Part shown: one piece after another, positions 21,534 to 34,600 of the stretch
Position numbering within the stretch: the first letter of the stretch is position 1
How the letters are laid out: each line of letters starts with the position of its first letter
Source of the DNA: Aspergillus flavus
Lineage: Eukaryota; Ascomycota; Eurotiomycetes; Eurotiales; Aspergillaceae
Reading direction: 5' to 3'
Assembly (NCBI RefSeq): GCF_009017415.1
Contig: NC_092409.1
Span: 3,410,001-3,474,000, forward strand
Length of the DNA stretch: 64,000 nt
Position numbers and translations under genes: made by a program
The notes under the pieces: model-generated
The model's database searches: none
The model's input: the letters and a program-made list of their open reading frames with translations, nothing else
Told to the model about the DNA's origin: nothing

Positions 21534-24192
21534 ATGGCGACTCCATTCCTCGTCTCCTTTGACCCTTCAGCCAATGGCCTCTCACTCAAGCAGATTGCCT
21601 ACTTCGGCCGTGTCCTGATCAAGGCCTCCAGCGTCGCTCAAGCCGAAGATTTCCTGCGTCAGAACTTCCGTCTTCTAGATGTCTACGTCGACGCCACCGC
21701 GGTTTCCACCACCGGTGACCTCGTCGATATCCTCAATGCCGGTGCCGCTAAGATCTTCATTACCCTCGACCAATTGACCGCTCTTTCCCAAGAACAGTCC
21801 GTTCCCTCGTCACGAGTCGTCGTCTATACCTCTTCCGACAGCCAGGTGGACTCCTTCCAGAAGTGGGTGGCTGAGGATTCCGAGCGTAAGGATGCCGGTC
21901 TCTCTACCGATTCGTCCGCCGTGAAGGCCTTGATCGACAAATTGGGCCTGAACCCCGAAGCCCAGAGTCTTTACCGGACGTACTCCGGCGCTGTCACCGA
22001 GGAGACCTTGAAGGATACTTTGACCCAAGGTGCGGTTAGCATTGTGCCCGCGCAGGCCTTGACCCTTGATCGCAACCAGGCCGACGGCAAGATCGTCGCC
22101 GCTTCTCTTATCGCAGCTCGTGCAGTCGCTGATCAGAGTAACGGTCTCTACGCCACCACGGTGACCGACGAGAGAGGAACCTGCTTGGGCCTCGTGTACA
22201 GCAGCGACGAGAGTATTTCCGAAGCACTCCGCACGGGTACCGGTGTTTACCAGAGCCGGAAACGGGGCCTGTGGTACAAGGGTCAGTCGAGCGGCGATGT
22301 GCAGGAACTGATCAGAGTCGGCTTCGATTGTGATAGCGATTGCTTAGTGTTCGTTGTCAACCAGATCGGTCGAGGCTTCTGTCACCTTGGTACGGCCAGC
22401 TGTTTCGGTCCTTACAACGGTCTTTCGCGTCTGCAGAAGACCCTGCAGGCTCGCAAAGCCGATGCCCCCGCAGGTTCCTACACTGCTAGGCTCTTCAACG
22501 AGCCCAAACTCACCCAGGCTAAGATTATGGAAGAAGCCGATGAGCTGTGCCGCGCAAACACCAAGGAAGAGATTGCCTTTGAGGCTGCCGATCTCCTCTA
22601 TTTCGCTCTGACCCGCTGTGTCGCAGCTGGTGTCAGCCTGGAAGACGTCGAGCGGAACCTGGACCTCAAGAGCCTGAAGGTGAAGAGAAGAAAGGGCGAC
22701 GCCAAGGGTCCTTGGGCAGAGAAGGCCGGTCTGGCAGCTCCTGCCTCAGCCCCCGCTCCTACCCCCGCACCCGTAGAGAAGAGCCAGCCCTCGACCAAGG
22801 AGGACAGCCGCATTGAGATGACTCGTGTCATCACCGCTTCGACCCCGGTGGAGGATGTTAAGGCTTACCTGAAGCGTCCTTCGCAGAAGTCCAACGATGC
22901 GATCATTGGCCTTGTCCGTCCGATCATCCAGGATGTCCGCGAGCACGGCGACGCCGGTGTTCTCAAGTATACCCACAAATTCGAGAAGGCTACTTCCCTC
23001 ACGTCTCCCGTCATCAACGCCCCATTCGCACCAGAATTGATGCAGGTGTCTCCTGAAACCAAGGAAGCGATTGATGTCAGTATCGCCAATATCGCCAAGT
23101 TCCACAGTGCGCAGAAGGGTAGCAACGATGGCCTCCAGGTCGAGACGATGCCTGGCGTCGTTTGCTCCCGCTTTTCTCGAGCCATTGAACGTGTTGGTCT
23201 GTACATTCCCGGTGGAACCGCTGTGCTGCCTTCGACCGCCATGATGTTGGGTGTCCCTGCCATGGTTGCTGGCTGCAAGAAGATCGTCCTGGCTTCGCCC
23301 CCTCGTGCCGACGGCAGTGTCACACCTGAGATTGTCTACGTTGCTCACAAGGTCGGAGCGGAGAGCATTGTGCTTGCCGGCGGTGCCCAGGCGGTTGCTG
23401 CCATGGCGTACGGCACGGAGAGCGTCAGCAAGGTCGACAAGATCTTGGGCCCTGGTAACCAGTTCGTGACCGCCGCTAAGATGCTGGTCGCCAATGATAC
23501 CTCTGCGGGTGTCAGCATTGATATGCCAGCCGGCCCTAGTGAAGTGCTGGTGATTGCAGACAAGCAAGCCAACCCAGCGTTTGTTGCCTCGGATCTGCTG
23601 AGCCAGGCCGAGCACGGTGTCGACTCCCAAGTTATTCTGATTGCCATTGACCTGAACGAGCAGGAGCTGCAGGCCATCGAAGACGAGGTGGACAAGCAGG
23701 CCAGAGCTCTCCCTCGTATGGACATTGTCAAGGGTTCTCTGGAGCATTCGGTCACCTTTGTGGTGCGTGACCTTGCCGAGGCGATGGCTCTCAGCAACGA
23801 GTATGCTCCAGAGCATCTGATCCTGCAAATTGAAAACGCAGAGGCCGCTGTCGAACAGGTGCAGAACGCCGGAAGTGTCTTCATTGGCCAGTGGACTCCT
23901 GAAAGTGTTGGCGATTACTCGGCCGGTGTGAACCACTCTTTGCGTAAGTTCCCATGGTTTCTCTCACAATTATGTACTAGTAGCTAACTCAGTTCCAGCA
24001 ACCTACGGATATGCCAAGCAATACTCTGGTGTGAACCTGGGATCTTTCCTCAAGCACATCACCAGTTCCAACCTGACAGCTGAGGGATTGTTGGGCCTGT
24101 CGCGCACTGTTGAGCAGTTGGCGGCTGTAGAAGGCTTGGATGCACACAAGCGGGCTGTGAGCATCCGGGTGGCCCACATGAAGGGGCAATAG
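21534..24192 (+). CDS. HIS4: Trifunctional histidine biosynthesis protein (PRA-CH / PRA-PH / histidinol dehydrogenase)
   Basis: Catalyses steps 2, 3 and the final two oxidations of histidine biosynthesis in one cytosolic polypeptide. Exons are 21534-23943 and 23999-24192, giving 867 aa. After an N-terminal region of about 225 residues come the PRA cyclohydrolase (about 230-305, with SRKRGLWYKGQSSG), PRA pyrophosphohydrolase (about 320-400, MEEADELCRA and EAADLLYFALTR) and histidinol dehydrogenase (about 425 to the end). The last has GLYIPGGTAVLPST, GPGNQFVTAAK, DMPAGPSEVLV and the C-terminal GVNHSLPTYGYAK that is completed across the 55-nt intron. Domain order matches fungal HIS4/his-3. Antisense frames up to 396 aa are shadows. 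A consensus CpcA site sits next to the start codon. Confidence 0.97.
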
Positions 24193-24487
24193 ATCCACGA
24201 GCCAGGGATATGCGGTGTTTCTTTTCAGCTTTCACGACCTCGACGGCTATGGTAATTTGAATTGTTTACGAATGCGTACCAGATGTGGTTTGCCAAAATT
24301 GAGCAACATTAATTGACGAAGAATATCGAATAGCAATGGTATCCTGCAGTAAATCTCTATACAAGTACACGACCCATGTAGAATACTTTTCCCAAGCCAT
24401 ACACCCAGAAACAGCCCAAATGCAAACACAGAAGGAAAGAAAAGCGAATGTAGGAATCATCAGTCGTATGGTGAGAATGATATCAAA

Positions 24488-25412
24488 TCACTTCTTCCGC
24501 TCACGGATCTTCCACTTGATCCCATTTTTGTTCGTGCCTCCAACAGTGTTGTCCATCCGTCCACGCTGCCAATCCAACTGGCGCTCCGCAGCTGTGATAT
24601 CGGTGTACTGCTTCTGAAGCGCAGCCAGCTTGTTCTGCCTCGCCAAAGCAGCACGCTGCTTGATTTTCCGAGCGCGACGAGCCTCCTGAAGAGCCAGACG
24701 ATCCGCCTCAAGCTCTCTCGCCGTCTTTTTCCGCTCAAGATCCTCAAACGACTCCTCCTCACCACTACCTTCCTCCTGAACCTTCTTCATCTTCAAAGCC
24801 CTCTGCTCCTGCTTATCATCCACAAAAACCGTCTTCTTTGGCCCAACCTCTTCCTCCTCTGACTCTTCATCGAAATCAAAGTCAAACCCATCGTCATCCT
24901 CATCCCTCACAGCAGCCTTCTTCTTCTTCGGCCTCTTCCCCACCAAACTCTGCACCATGCCATCCTGCAACTGAATCTCCTGCTCCAGCTTATCCATCTG
25001 CCGCCGAATCCGCTCCCCAGTCGTCCGCAAGTACCCAGCATCCTGCGTCTTCAGCAACTTGATCGCATCGTGACTGAGTCCCGCCGCCGACTGGCGCGCC
25101 GCCGTGCCGTGCTTGCCTGCCTTCTGCGTGTGCGAAGACATCATCCCGAAGGCGAATTCATCGGGGTTGCGGTCGCGGGCTTTTTCTTCCAGACGCTTGA
25201 GCTTGGCTTTCTTCTGGTTGTAGTCTTTTGCTCGGAGGGAGTAGTCCTATTTTTCATTTTATTAGTTACTAGTTCTATATTGGGAGGAACGGGTTTGAGG
25301 AGATGATGTTATGTACCTTGTGCTTCTCAAGAAGACCCCATTTCTCACGGCCTCCGACCTGGCCTCGCTCCTTGTGATTCCGTCTTTGGACGGCATTTCG
25401 CATAGACGACAT
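24488..25412 (-). CDS. UTP11: U3 snoRNP-associated protein UTP11
   Basis: Component of the small-subunit processome in the nucleolus. Minus-strand exons are 25412-25317 and 25246-24488, giving 284 aa. Exon 1 encodes the diagnostic N-terminus MSSMRNAVQRRNHKERGQ followed by EKWGLLEKHK, and exon 2 continues DYSLRAKDYNQKKAKL, then FAFGMMSSHTQKAGKHG. A Glu/Asp-rich stretch in the middle and basic C-terminal GIKWKIRERKK are typical. The intron is 70 nt with phase 0. Convergent with the histidine gene. Confidence 0.94.
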
Positions 25413-25960
25413 TTTGGGCGGTGGTTTTATTCCTTATTATTTTTGCTTCTGGTTCGTCTAATGATAAATAAAGTATATGAATCAGGGAATAAAATCAAAA
25501 GAAGAAAGAGAAGAGAGAAGGTCGTTGTTAGACCTCCGAAACAGTGTTGTAAAAAAGAAAAGAATGGGTTGCAAATAAAAAAAGTTCTCCGACTCGGCCT
25601 AAGCGGAGAAGAACTTCACTTGACACATTAACTCTACCTAAGCTCGGTGTGGAACCTCAACTCCCACCCTCACTCACACTCCTACACTCTCACGCGCCAC
25701 GATTTGCTGCCGAGTCCCATTGTCACAAACTCGAGTAATTGTACCCCGGGGATCTAATTGAACAATTCGAATTGCCCAACACCACAATTACTCTTACCAC
25801 CGCTACCTACTCAACAACCCGGGACCAGTCGAACGCAGATCACTTCTCGCGTTACTCCGATAGAACCAACCCCCTCCCACGACTTTGGTTTATTTTCACC
25901 TACTATTTCGCATATTCGACTAGTCTAGAACGATCCGCATAGCAAGACATATCATAAACA
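25413..25960. promoter_or_regulatory. Divergent promoter of UTP11 and CMC1
   Basis: A 548-bp region between divergently transcribed housekeeping genes. It contains no convincing ORF. Confidence 0.4.
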
Positions 25961-26474
25961 ATGGCGACAACATCCACATCAACACCAACGACAAAATATA
26001 ACCTCCGCAATCCCCTCCCCCTCTCCGCAACCCAAGAACAAGAAGTCAAGAAGATCTTTCATAAACGGGTACGAGCGCATTGTGCGGAGGAAATTAAAGG
26101 TATCCCATCTCTCTCTTTCTCTACCTGTCTAGCTATATATTTATATGTATATGCTTGTCTTCCTTGATGACTGGTTGGTTACCCATTGGCTAGAGTGATG
26201 TTAATGTATCATGGATAAAACAGCATTCGCTCAATGCGCCGTCAATCGCACGATAACTGCTACGTGGGTGTGTCGGGATCAGCGACTGACGATGAATTCG
26301 TGTATGCTTGCGCATGCGAAGCCGGAGGAGGAGGATCGGGCGAGAGAGGAGTGGTTTGCGACACATGAGGAACGGCGGAGGGAGAAGGAGGAGGAGCTTA
26401 GGAAGGTGGAGGTGAGGAGGGAGGAGATTATTCGGATGATGAGGGAGGATGAGGCGAGGTCGAAGGGGAGGTGA
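25961..26474 (+). CDS. CMC1: Cytochrome c oxidase assembly factor CMC1 (twin CX9C)
   Basis: Intermembrane-space protein that stabilises Cox1 during cytochrome oxidase assembly. Exons are 25961-26099 and 26224-26474, giving 129 aa. The twin CX9C helical hairpin is complete only after splicing: CAEEIKAFAQC spans the intron, and the second is CRDQRLTMNSC. The charged C-terminal helix (EERRREKEEEL and following) is typical. The intron is 124 nt, longer than usual here. Convergent with TAF9. Confidence 0.92.
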
Positions 26475-26846
26475 TTTCTCTTTTTCCTTTTTTTTTCTTG
26501 TGGTGCTTTTTCTTGGGGGTGTGGGTGAGTGAGTGGTTTGGGGATGTGGACTGTATTATTCCTTGTTTATGTGTGTTTTGGGCGTTTCTTTTGTGTTTCT
26601 TTTTTTTTTTTTTTTTTGCCAGTTTCTGTTGCATTAGGATTGCCAAGTCGTATATCATTATGTACAGTAGATCAAGTCTGTTGATATCCTACAGACTCAT
26701 TGAAAGCAAATCTCCTCCATCAGATCTGTTGTCTGGCTGATAGTATGGACAGTATATAAGTTCACCGAGCGCCGAACTCCCAATCGCCAGTCCCATCCAT
26801 ATGTTTTTCTTTTTTCAAAGGGTAAGAAGAAGGGGGTAAGAGCCGA
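26475..26846. other. Convergent 3' flank with poly-T tract
   Basis: Lies between CMC1 and TAF9 stops. It holds a T-run of about 18 near 26600-26617 and no gene. Confidence 0.5.
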
Positions 26847-27689
26847 TTAAACATCCGTCATGTCTTTGTCTCCATCATCATCTCCATCCCCCATAACCGC
26901 ATCCTCCCCGAAGATATCCTCCATCTTCCCATCTTCATCGTCCTCACCACCATCTCCCTCCTCCTCACCACCCGCACCAGCATGATTAGTCTCCTTCGGC
27001 TCCTCTTCCTCCACCTCCTCCTCCCCTTCACTCTCCCACTCATCCTTCATGTTCCACCCAACACCCGTCAAACAGAACCTCTCCGGCGGCAACCTCATAC
27101 CACCCATAAGAACACTCTGATTCGCCGTCGGCTTCGCCTGACCCTGATCATACCCCCTCGTAGCACCCGGCAGAGCAACGCGATTCCTCTCCGCCGCAAC
27201 ATCCATGAGAAACTCCTTCGGCAACCCCGTCTGAAACTGATAATGCAACCGCGAGGCAATACTAAGCCGCAACGCCGGCAAGCTGACGGTATTCACCTCC
27301 GGCGGACCCCTCGACGAGCCGGCCTGCTCGCCCATGGCGCCGGCATAGCCCTCCGTCGCGAGGTGGACCGCGTCCTGCAGGACGCCGGAGGTGTAGCGGT
27401 AGGCGAAGTCAAGGAGCTGAAGGGGCACTCGTTCCTGGTACGCGGTGACGCCTAAGGAGGCGAGGAGCATGTGGATGAGACGGACATCTCGGGGGCGGCG
27501 GGACTTGCCGCTGTCTTTTAAGGAGGTGGAGGGGACTTGTGTGGGTTGTGCGACTGGTGCGGTGGTGGTGGATCCGGTTGCGGGCTGTTGTTGGGAGGAG
27601 GCGTTGGTGGTGGTGTTGGAGGGTTCGGCCGGGGGTGTGAGAGGTTGGGTTGATGGGGCGGCGTTTTGCGATTGGTTTGGGGAGGCCAT
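26847..27689 (-). CDS. TAF9: TFIID/SAGA subunit TAF9
   Basis: Histone-fold subunit of TFIID and SAGA that pairs with TAF6. Intronless from the chosen ATG at 27689, 280 aa. An upstream in-frame ATG at 27800 would add 37 residues, but the 27689 ATG has the better context (acaATGGCC). The N-terminal 60 residues are Ser/Thr/Pro/Gln-rich. The TAF9 histone fold follows: RDVRLIHMLLASLGVTAYQ, then LLDFAYRYTSGVLQDAVHLA. The conserved C-terminal block around RLPPERFCLTGVGW is present. The tail is strongly acidic. Confidence 0.93.
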   Translation of the reverse strand: MASPNQSQNAAPSTQPLTPPAEPSNTTTNASSQQQPATGSTTTAPVAQPTQVPSTSLKDSGKSRRPRDVRLIHMLLASLGVTAYQERVPLQLLDFAYRYTSGVLQDAVHLATEGYAGAMGEQAGSSRGPPEVNTVSLPALRLSIASRLHYQFQTGLPKEFLMDVAAERNRVALPGATRGYDQGQAKPTANQSVLMGGMRLPPERFCLTGVGWNMKDEWESEGEEEVEEEEPKETNHAGAGGEEEGDGGEDDEDGKMEDIFGEDAVMGDGDDDGDKDMTDV

Positions 27690-28429
27690 TGTCTTGAGTG
27701 TTTGAGGTGGTTGTGAGAGCGAGGTTGGATGTGAGCGAAGGTTGCTTGGTGAGCTGTCCCGTGGGATGCGGTGGGATTTAGTGATCGTGGACGGCGTCAC
27801 TTAGGGCCAAGTCGGCATGGTCACTATGCGACAGCGCTGGAGTGGGATATTAAAAGATAATATTATTCTATGTTCTTCTCGAGAAAAGACTGAATAGAAG
27901 GTAAAGTGGTGTTACAGTCCGTGAGTGAGCTGGTGATGAAGACGCGAAGAACATTAAAGGTCAATGATCCCAATCTGCGCTAGCCCGCTTCTGGTAAGTC
28001 AGTGGTGACCTGGGCTATTGATACAGGCACTTCATAGACCCTCTCAATCCATAGCTTCTCCAAGTTCTCTATATCATTTAACTGACACTTTGATTCACAC
28101 AAGACAATATTATGTTTTTATATAGTCTAAGGTCTATCTCCGGTTGCAACCATGTAGCGGCTATAAGAAACCGCAGGCTGTCCTGTTGCTTGTATATCAC
28201 ACATGATACCTGGAAACGCTCAACATATGAAGTAAAACAGGGAAAGAACCTATGCAGCCCATTAAACGCCAACTATGCAGTAAGAGATAACTAACACCAC
28301 ACAATGCAAGGGCCAATCTCAGATGCCGGAAAGGTATATAAACACAATTGTCAACGCCGGGAAGGGTATCTATGAGCGTTGAAAAGCCGCGTGGAATTAT
28401 ACACTTGTTGTATGGACACTCAGCCATTC
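27690..28429. other. Intergenic, TAF9 promoter and lipin 3' region
   Basis: 740 bp. Contains the TAF9 leader and the lipin 3' flank; no further gene was recognised. Confidence 0.45.
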
Positions 28430-30884
28430 TCAGCGTTTAGGAGAGGGGCTAGCACCAGCAGTCGCGAAGCGACTTGGTTTTGGAGACACGTTTGGCACCT
28501 CGTCTGCGCCTTCGTCGTCTGCCTCATCATCGTCTAGGTGACTCTGACTATCGGCGAGTTCCAGTGAGGCCTGCGAGATGTAGCTGTTGCCAAGGTCTTC
28601 CTCGGCATCCTCATCAACCTCACTGCCTTCCTCGTCACTCAGCTCCGCATCATAATCATCTTCTTCTTCATCTTCCTCGTCTTCGTCCTCTTCGTCTTCG
28701 TCATCCTCACTATCTGAGCTTGAGAAATCGGCTAGCTCTGGTGGAGGTTCACGCCAGTAAGTAAAATCCGTGTACTCTTCACCCCCAGCCTGAACAAGTA
28801 GACTGACGGGCGGGAAGAAATGGTCCAAGAGCTCCTGCATAGTAACGTAGCTGCTCTTATACTTGTTCAGACTGAGAAGATCTAGAGAGACCTCGGCGTT
28901 CGAGTTGATCGTGAAGATCCTGGTAGACGGTATGTTGACAGATCGGTAACTCAAAGCGTCGGTCAATCGATTGCCGAATCCAGCATAGAAGGGGTTCTCT
29001 TTTCCATTAAAGAGGTTCAGAATGTCCCGAAGACATGCCATCTTGAACACTTCTGGTTTCCTCAGGTAAATCTCTCGCCTGAGGGCTGCAATCATCCGGT
29101 CGGGGCTTGTGATAACGGGACCTTTGGGCAGTCTGTATCCGTCCTGGTTAACACCGTAGATGTATGCGCGAGTGGTATCTGCCTGTCCAACAGATCTGCT
29201 AGTAAGGTACATGATATTGTAGCCGTTGTTGACGATATCTGTGTATAGCTTGGCTACACCAGCGTGTGTCCAGTCGCGGCCAATCATATTCAACACATGA
29301 CCCAAAGCGTCGGATCTACCAGTGTTATTAGCCAAAGATGGGCCAGAAATAGTCAGCCTGACTCATGGTAACTCACTTCGTAATTGTACCGTCAATATCT
29401 GATATGACAATCGGTGTGTTGCCGTTCCACAGATACATGGTTGCCGTACAAGTGGCTCTATTGACGCTGAATGACATATCATTGGCGCCTGGCTTCAAGT
29501 TCAAAGCCTTAAGCTGATCGCTCGTCAGACGCAAAGTCTTCGCGTAGTTGCGAGTTGTCTCTCCAGGTGTCGGTGACTGCGGAGGAGTAGGGATGCCCGG
29601 CTGAACATCAGACTGGGTCCGATGGTGGCGGGCCTGTATCGGAGAGTCACGAACGGACTTGTCACCGTCACTATGATACCCGGGGTCGGAGATAGCATTG
29701 TCACTCATCGCAGAGCCAGGCCTCATTGAGCTAAAGGCGGCCCGACGGTTCGCGGCTTCCTTTGCTTCCTCACTGCTATAGATCCAAAGGTTCCCGTGCT
29801 CATCGGCCCCTATAAGGGCACCAATGTCGTAACACCCTTCCAACTCCTCAGAGAGAATTTTACGCGCAACGACTTCAGCACGAAGGGCGTCCTCCTCGTT
29901 ACTTTTGTAGCCAGTCATGTCAAGCATAAGATCGCCCGTCTCGGTCACATGCGAACGAATATTTGATCCAGAAAGCTTCTTTGACAGCGCTGTTGCACGC
30001 GTAACAGCCTCTTCCAGAGACAAGGGGGGGGGGCTTCGAGAACGGGTCAGATCAGAATCACCGGCTGGCCCTGCTGCGTGCGAGCCATAAGCGTGGTCTG
30101 CCACACTGTGCGTTTGAGTCAGGAGAACGTCATCTGAGGCCGCACGATCCAGTTTCCCCGGCTCCGGTTCATCCCCGAACGAGCCCTGACGAGACCTGCT
30201 GGTGCTGGTGTCACCTGGCGACCCTGACAAAGGTGTCATTGTTCCTATATCCCAAAAATGTTAGATCTAACCCATAGTGGGAGTATTATACTTTGTCGCA
30301 CCTAAATCACTGGATGCCCGCATGCTCCTTGAAAGTATAGGAAGACTTTTCGGCTCATTGGCGTTTCCATTGGCAGGCGATCGATCTAGATCCAGATAAT
30401 CGGGTTCTTGAAGAGAGCCTGGGAAATTTTCTTCGCTACGCGTCCTCGGGCTACCCGTGGGCGACACTAATGGAGATGTCTGTAAGGAAGCGGGGATTTC
30501 ATCTGACGTCTCAAACACAAAAAAGGCCTCTCCGCCCTCCCCTAGCTTCATGGAGTAATTTTGCTTGATCCCATTGACTTTGAACTCCACCTTCAGAAAG
30601 CGCAGTCAGATAAGTATCCGTTGAATCCGGGATAGATATATCGTACCTTCTTTTCATAAGGACGGAGCAACGAGAACTTGCCAAAGCGAACGTGAAAAGG
30701 AGAACAAGCGAGCGTGCCTAGATCCGAGCGTTTAGCAAGGACGGGATGGATCAAATGGTGCGCAAGTCAACGAACCATCTTCTTGTTCAATCACGATAAC
30801 ATCAATGGCCCCGCTCAAGGTGGCTGGATTGATAGAATTCCAGGTCTTGGAGACGGAGCCACTGATACTGCGCACGTACTGCAT
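28430..30884 (-). CDS. PAH1: Lipin-type phosphatidate phosphatase
   Basis: Mg2+-dependent phosphatidate phosphatase producing diacylglycerol; it controls lipid storage and nuclear membrane growth (PAH1/Ned1/Smp2). Minus-strand exons are 30884-30776, 30717-30647, 30590-30302, 30244-29377 and 29315-28430, giving 740 aa. The N-lip domain starts MQYVRSISGSVSKTWNSINP and continues through ACSPFHVRFGKFSLLRPYEK. The catalytic HAD motif DIDGTITKSD (DxDxT) straddles the last intron, and HVLNMIGRDWTHAGVAKLY follows in the LNS2 domain. The tail has long Asp/Glu runs. Intron 1 uses a weak GTTCGT donor, but only this joint restores the expected EDGTLACSPFHV reading. A serine-rich middle suggests phosphorylation, as in yeast Pah1. 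Confidence 0.95.
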
Positions 30885-31609
30885 CCTGCAACGTTTGATG
30901 GGGAAGACCCCTCGATAATTTCAACAATCCGTGAAGAAAAGGCGAACGACCGAATAAAACGCGGAAACGAAAAAGAATGCAAAGACAGTGGTGGAGGGGG
31001 TAGTAGAAGGAATCGGGTGGTCGCAGGAATTGCCGCCTACATACGGCCCATGTGACAAAGCCCCCAAGGCATGAACGAATGTAACCGCTGTATAGAATGA
31101 CTGTTGCTAAAGCAAACCAAGTATGAAACAGTACCCCTCATAAGTGAAGCGAATGCAATGTGGCAGTCGGAGAGAGGGACAAGTCAGTCAATTAGTAAAA
31201 AATGGAGCCAGGTTGTGGAAGATCTAGATGTTGGCTGTTGGGAGTCCCTCAACGGCCCAACGAGCAAGCCAAGGTCACGGGCTTCTTGCCTCTACAGTTC
31301 CTCGGCATGAGCCGGACAAGCGTGGCGCTAACCCACATGCAGCAGACATTACTGTATGGGGTTACTGTCATGATCGGCTTAGTCAGGGTCTGCAGGTGAC
31401 TTAAGATTTTCCAATTTCGAATGAATCACATGACTCCGCCCCACATGACTGCTTCCGCGGATGCTCTGTTGGAGATGCACCTTTAGTTGCCGACCGTACT
31501 TGACTATTGCCCCGAAAAAAAGTGGATTTCGAAGAGGCTGGCTTCTCTCGCCAATCTGTCTGTTTCCCCTCTTCTGTCATACCCGTCTCCATGGGTATCC
31601 GACGCTGGG
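30885..31609. promoter_or_regulatory. Divergent promoter of lipin and the FN3 protein
   Basis: A 725-bp region between divergent start codons. Short frames here have no recognisable features. Confidence 0.4.
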
Positions 31610-34600
31610 ATGTATGAGCCGCTACATCTTTCTTTTGACGCCTACCCTAGCGTGGTCCCTCGAGTAAGGGTACGAGGTGTCATGGCTCTCTTCCTGGCTG
31701 TCACCATTCTTTGGGCCTTGATTTGGTGCGTTCCTTCAACTTCAATATCCAACACGTTCCCTATCTAACGGCACTGTCCAAAGGTTATTGTATCGTGCAT
31801 GGCAAGTCTGTCAGACTCCGAATGATGTTCTCGTGGAAAAACTCGGACTAGACATCCCTCCGCCACCAGAGGTTACACTAGAGCAGATTACCGCCCGTGA
31901 GATTCGCATTGCTTGGAAACAACCGGAGTTTCACAACTCTATACATAAGCACATCATTCAGGTAAATGGATCAAAAGGTAAATAATTCCCTTTCACCTCC
32001 TCTTGGCCGCGTCAGTATTCCAAGCAAGGGCTGACGGTCATTGTTAGTGGGCGAATCAAAACGAGCGGAAACTGCGGTAGAAATCTTAAATCTGGCGCCA
32101 GGCAACATATACCATATCTGCGTTCTTTCCGTTAGTGCAGCCAACTTCCAGACGCCCAGTGCTATTATCCACGTGCGGACGCAATCTCTTCCGTTGTCCC
32201 AAGCTCAGCAAAATGCGCCAGTTGGGGGTCCCACTATTCGGGCGTCAGTCCCCCGATCGACCGCCGGTCTCGCAGCTCCATCGGCTCCTGTCATGTCTCG
32301 CGAGCACAGTGGAGGGCAACTTCCGACTAAACGATCTTCGGCTGGTCGAAAGCAATCTCCTGCCGCTAGCGGGCCGGAATCCTCTCACGGCAACATAGAA
32401 GACTTGCAGAAGAATGTGACGAATGGGGATCGTGACGAAACGCTCGAGAAACTCGCCGATAGGTTAAAGTCATTGCAGCAAGAAAACGAGAATGTTGAGA
32501 AGCAAACCGCCGATGAAGAAGAAGAGCACATCGCGCTCTTGAAGGAGTTGGAGAAGCAGCGTGATGACTTGAGGAAGCGAGTAAAGGAAAAGGATGAAGC
32601 TAGCGGCGATCTAAAGAAACACGTTTACAAGTTGGAAAGCGTCAATCGCACTGTGCAAAGTGAGAAAGCGAAGCGTGAGAGGCTTTTACAACAGAAGGAA
32701 TCCGAGCGCAAGAAGCGCAAGGATGACATTGTGCGATGGCGGGAACGGACATCACGAATGACAGTTGATGCTGCGCAGGCAAGGGAGGAGAAGGCACGTA
32801 TAGAAGAGGATGGGAAGAAGCGTGCGGATGAGGTACGGGAGAAGATCGCAAAGGAGCAAGCGGAAATGAAGGTTATCGACGATGAGATACAGGACAAGGG
32901 GGGTCGGGTCAAGAAGCTTGAAGAAGAGAGGCAGGGGCATCAGGGTCCAGATAGTGAAGACGGCAAGGAGTTGGATCGAATTGACAACGAACGTGCTCGG
33001 CAGTGGGAAATTAAGCTAAGCAACCTACACGCCCGATATGCTACCCTAGTGAATATTCATGCTCAGGTTTGTGACTCCCGAGGGCCAATATTTGAGGTAG
33101 ATACTGACTTGTGCGAAGGCTCAACAACAATATCAAGAGGCCCAAGAGCGTCTGAAGTGGCTGACAACACAAGGACCTGGAAGCACAGCGCCTTTCTCTC
33201 TGCCCGCCCTAGATTTGGACCTGTCCAATACAGCGACCATCCGCCCACGTCGTCATCGCAGCTCTCTGACCAGCAATGTTTCGTCCCCTATGAATTTTAC
33301 GGCTATGGAACCTTCATTCTCGGGCGGTATCAATTACAACCCCCCTTCCACGAGCTCGCCTACCTTTGGGCCCAGCCCCGCTTTCTTCAACATCAACAAT
33401 GGAATGACCATTCCGGGTCTGTCAAGTCAGGCCGCCGATGCCATTTCCGAGCTCTCGTTCAGCAATCCTCAAATGAGCCCCCGGGCTGACGCGTTGCTTC
33501 CGTCCGACCTCCTCGGGGATGAAGAGTCACCAGAGCTTCCCCGGCCAATCGTCCGCCCTCAAATGTCTGATGTTGAACAGTCGAGTGGCCAACTTGAAGG
33601 TTTCCCACAAGGTCCGCCATCGCCGGACTCTTCCGAGAGCCGGCCTGGAAGCATCTTTGCTAGTCCTCATGAGAATCGGAACCAAGAGGCTGACTCTCAG
33701 CCCATACGCCTAGGGGATGCCGCAGAGGCTCCGAAAAGTGCCTCGCGGCGACTCTCTGGTCTCTTCGGCTTCCATCGTCCTCGCGGTAAGACGCTCGCGG
33801 ATGAGCCGCCTTTACTAGGCACTTTGAAGCCAGGGCAAAGTCAGTCTTTTCCACGGAATCTGGATGAAATGGATCCCATCGGTGCCAGGCGCCGCCGCCT
33901 GAGCTATACAGGAAACTGGGCCAATCCAATGTCATTGTTCCCAAGGAGCAACACCACGGGTGTCACCACCGATAGTTCTTCCGATCATATGCCGTCCCGG
34001 CGGGCCGCTTTAACCAGCATCTTCTCCCCTAGCAGGTTTGGATTTGGCAGTGGGGGTGGTCTGATGAAGTCCGGCGAACATTCTGATCTCAGCACTGGAT
34101 ATAATCAATTCAGCCCTAGACATGATCCGATCGACCCCTCGTCAATTCTCGGTACTGTGCGACGGGGCTCCTTGTCACCAAGGCCATCGTCGACGTTTTC
34201 CTTTGAGAATCAACTTCCCCATCCGTCGACAGACAATCAACATTTCGGCTGGCCGTCGGCGGAGAAACCGGGTCATAGAAGCCCTCTGGGATTCAGTTGG
34301 GCTTCACCATCGACTTGGTCAAGAGCCCATTCACGCCGCCAGTCCACCTCATATGGCTCCTCCGGCCACTTGCCTCTGGGACTCACAGGGGAGCCTGATT
34401 TCCTTGAAGACTCTTCTTTTGAAAGACAGGGTCGGCCTTTGCAGGCGCCCATTGGTACTAGACCATCATCATCGCATCGGCCCATAACTCCGAAACTGAA
34501 CCCTACTGCGCCCACTTTCAAAACCGTTATTAGCAGGAGTTCGGAAAAGGGCAAGGATAAGGATGGGGAAATGGCGATAGACAACGGAGCAGATACCTCT

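Noticed and set aside
22746..23936. 396-codon antisense ORF
   Set aside because: Antisense to the histidinol dehydrogenase part of HIS4; His/Asn/Gly-rich composition is a mirror artefact.
27690..27800. Upstream TAF9 start at 27800
   Set aside because: The extra 37 residues look like translated leader, and the 27689 ATG has a better context; not excluded.
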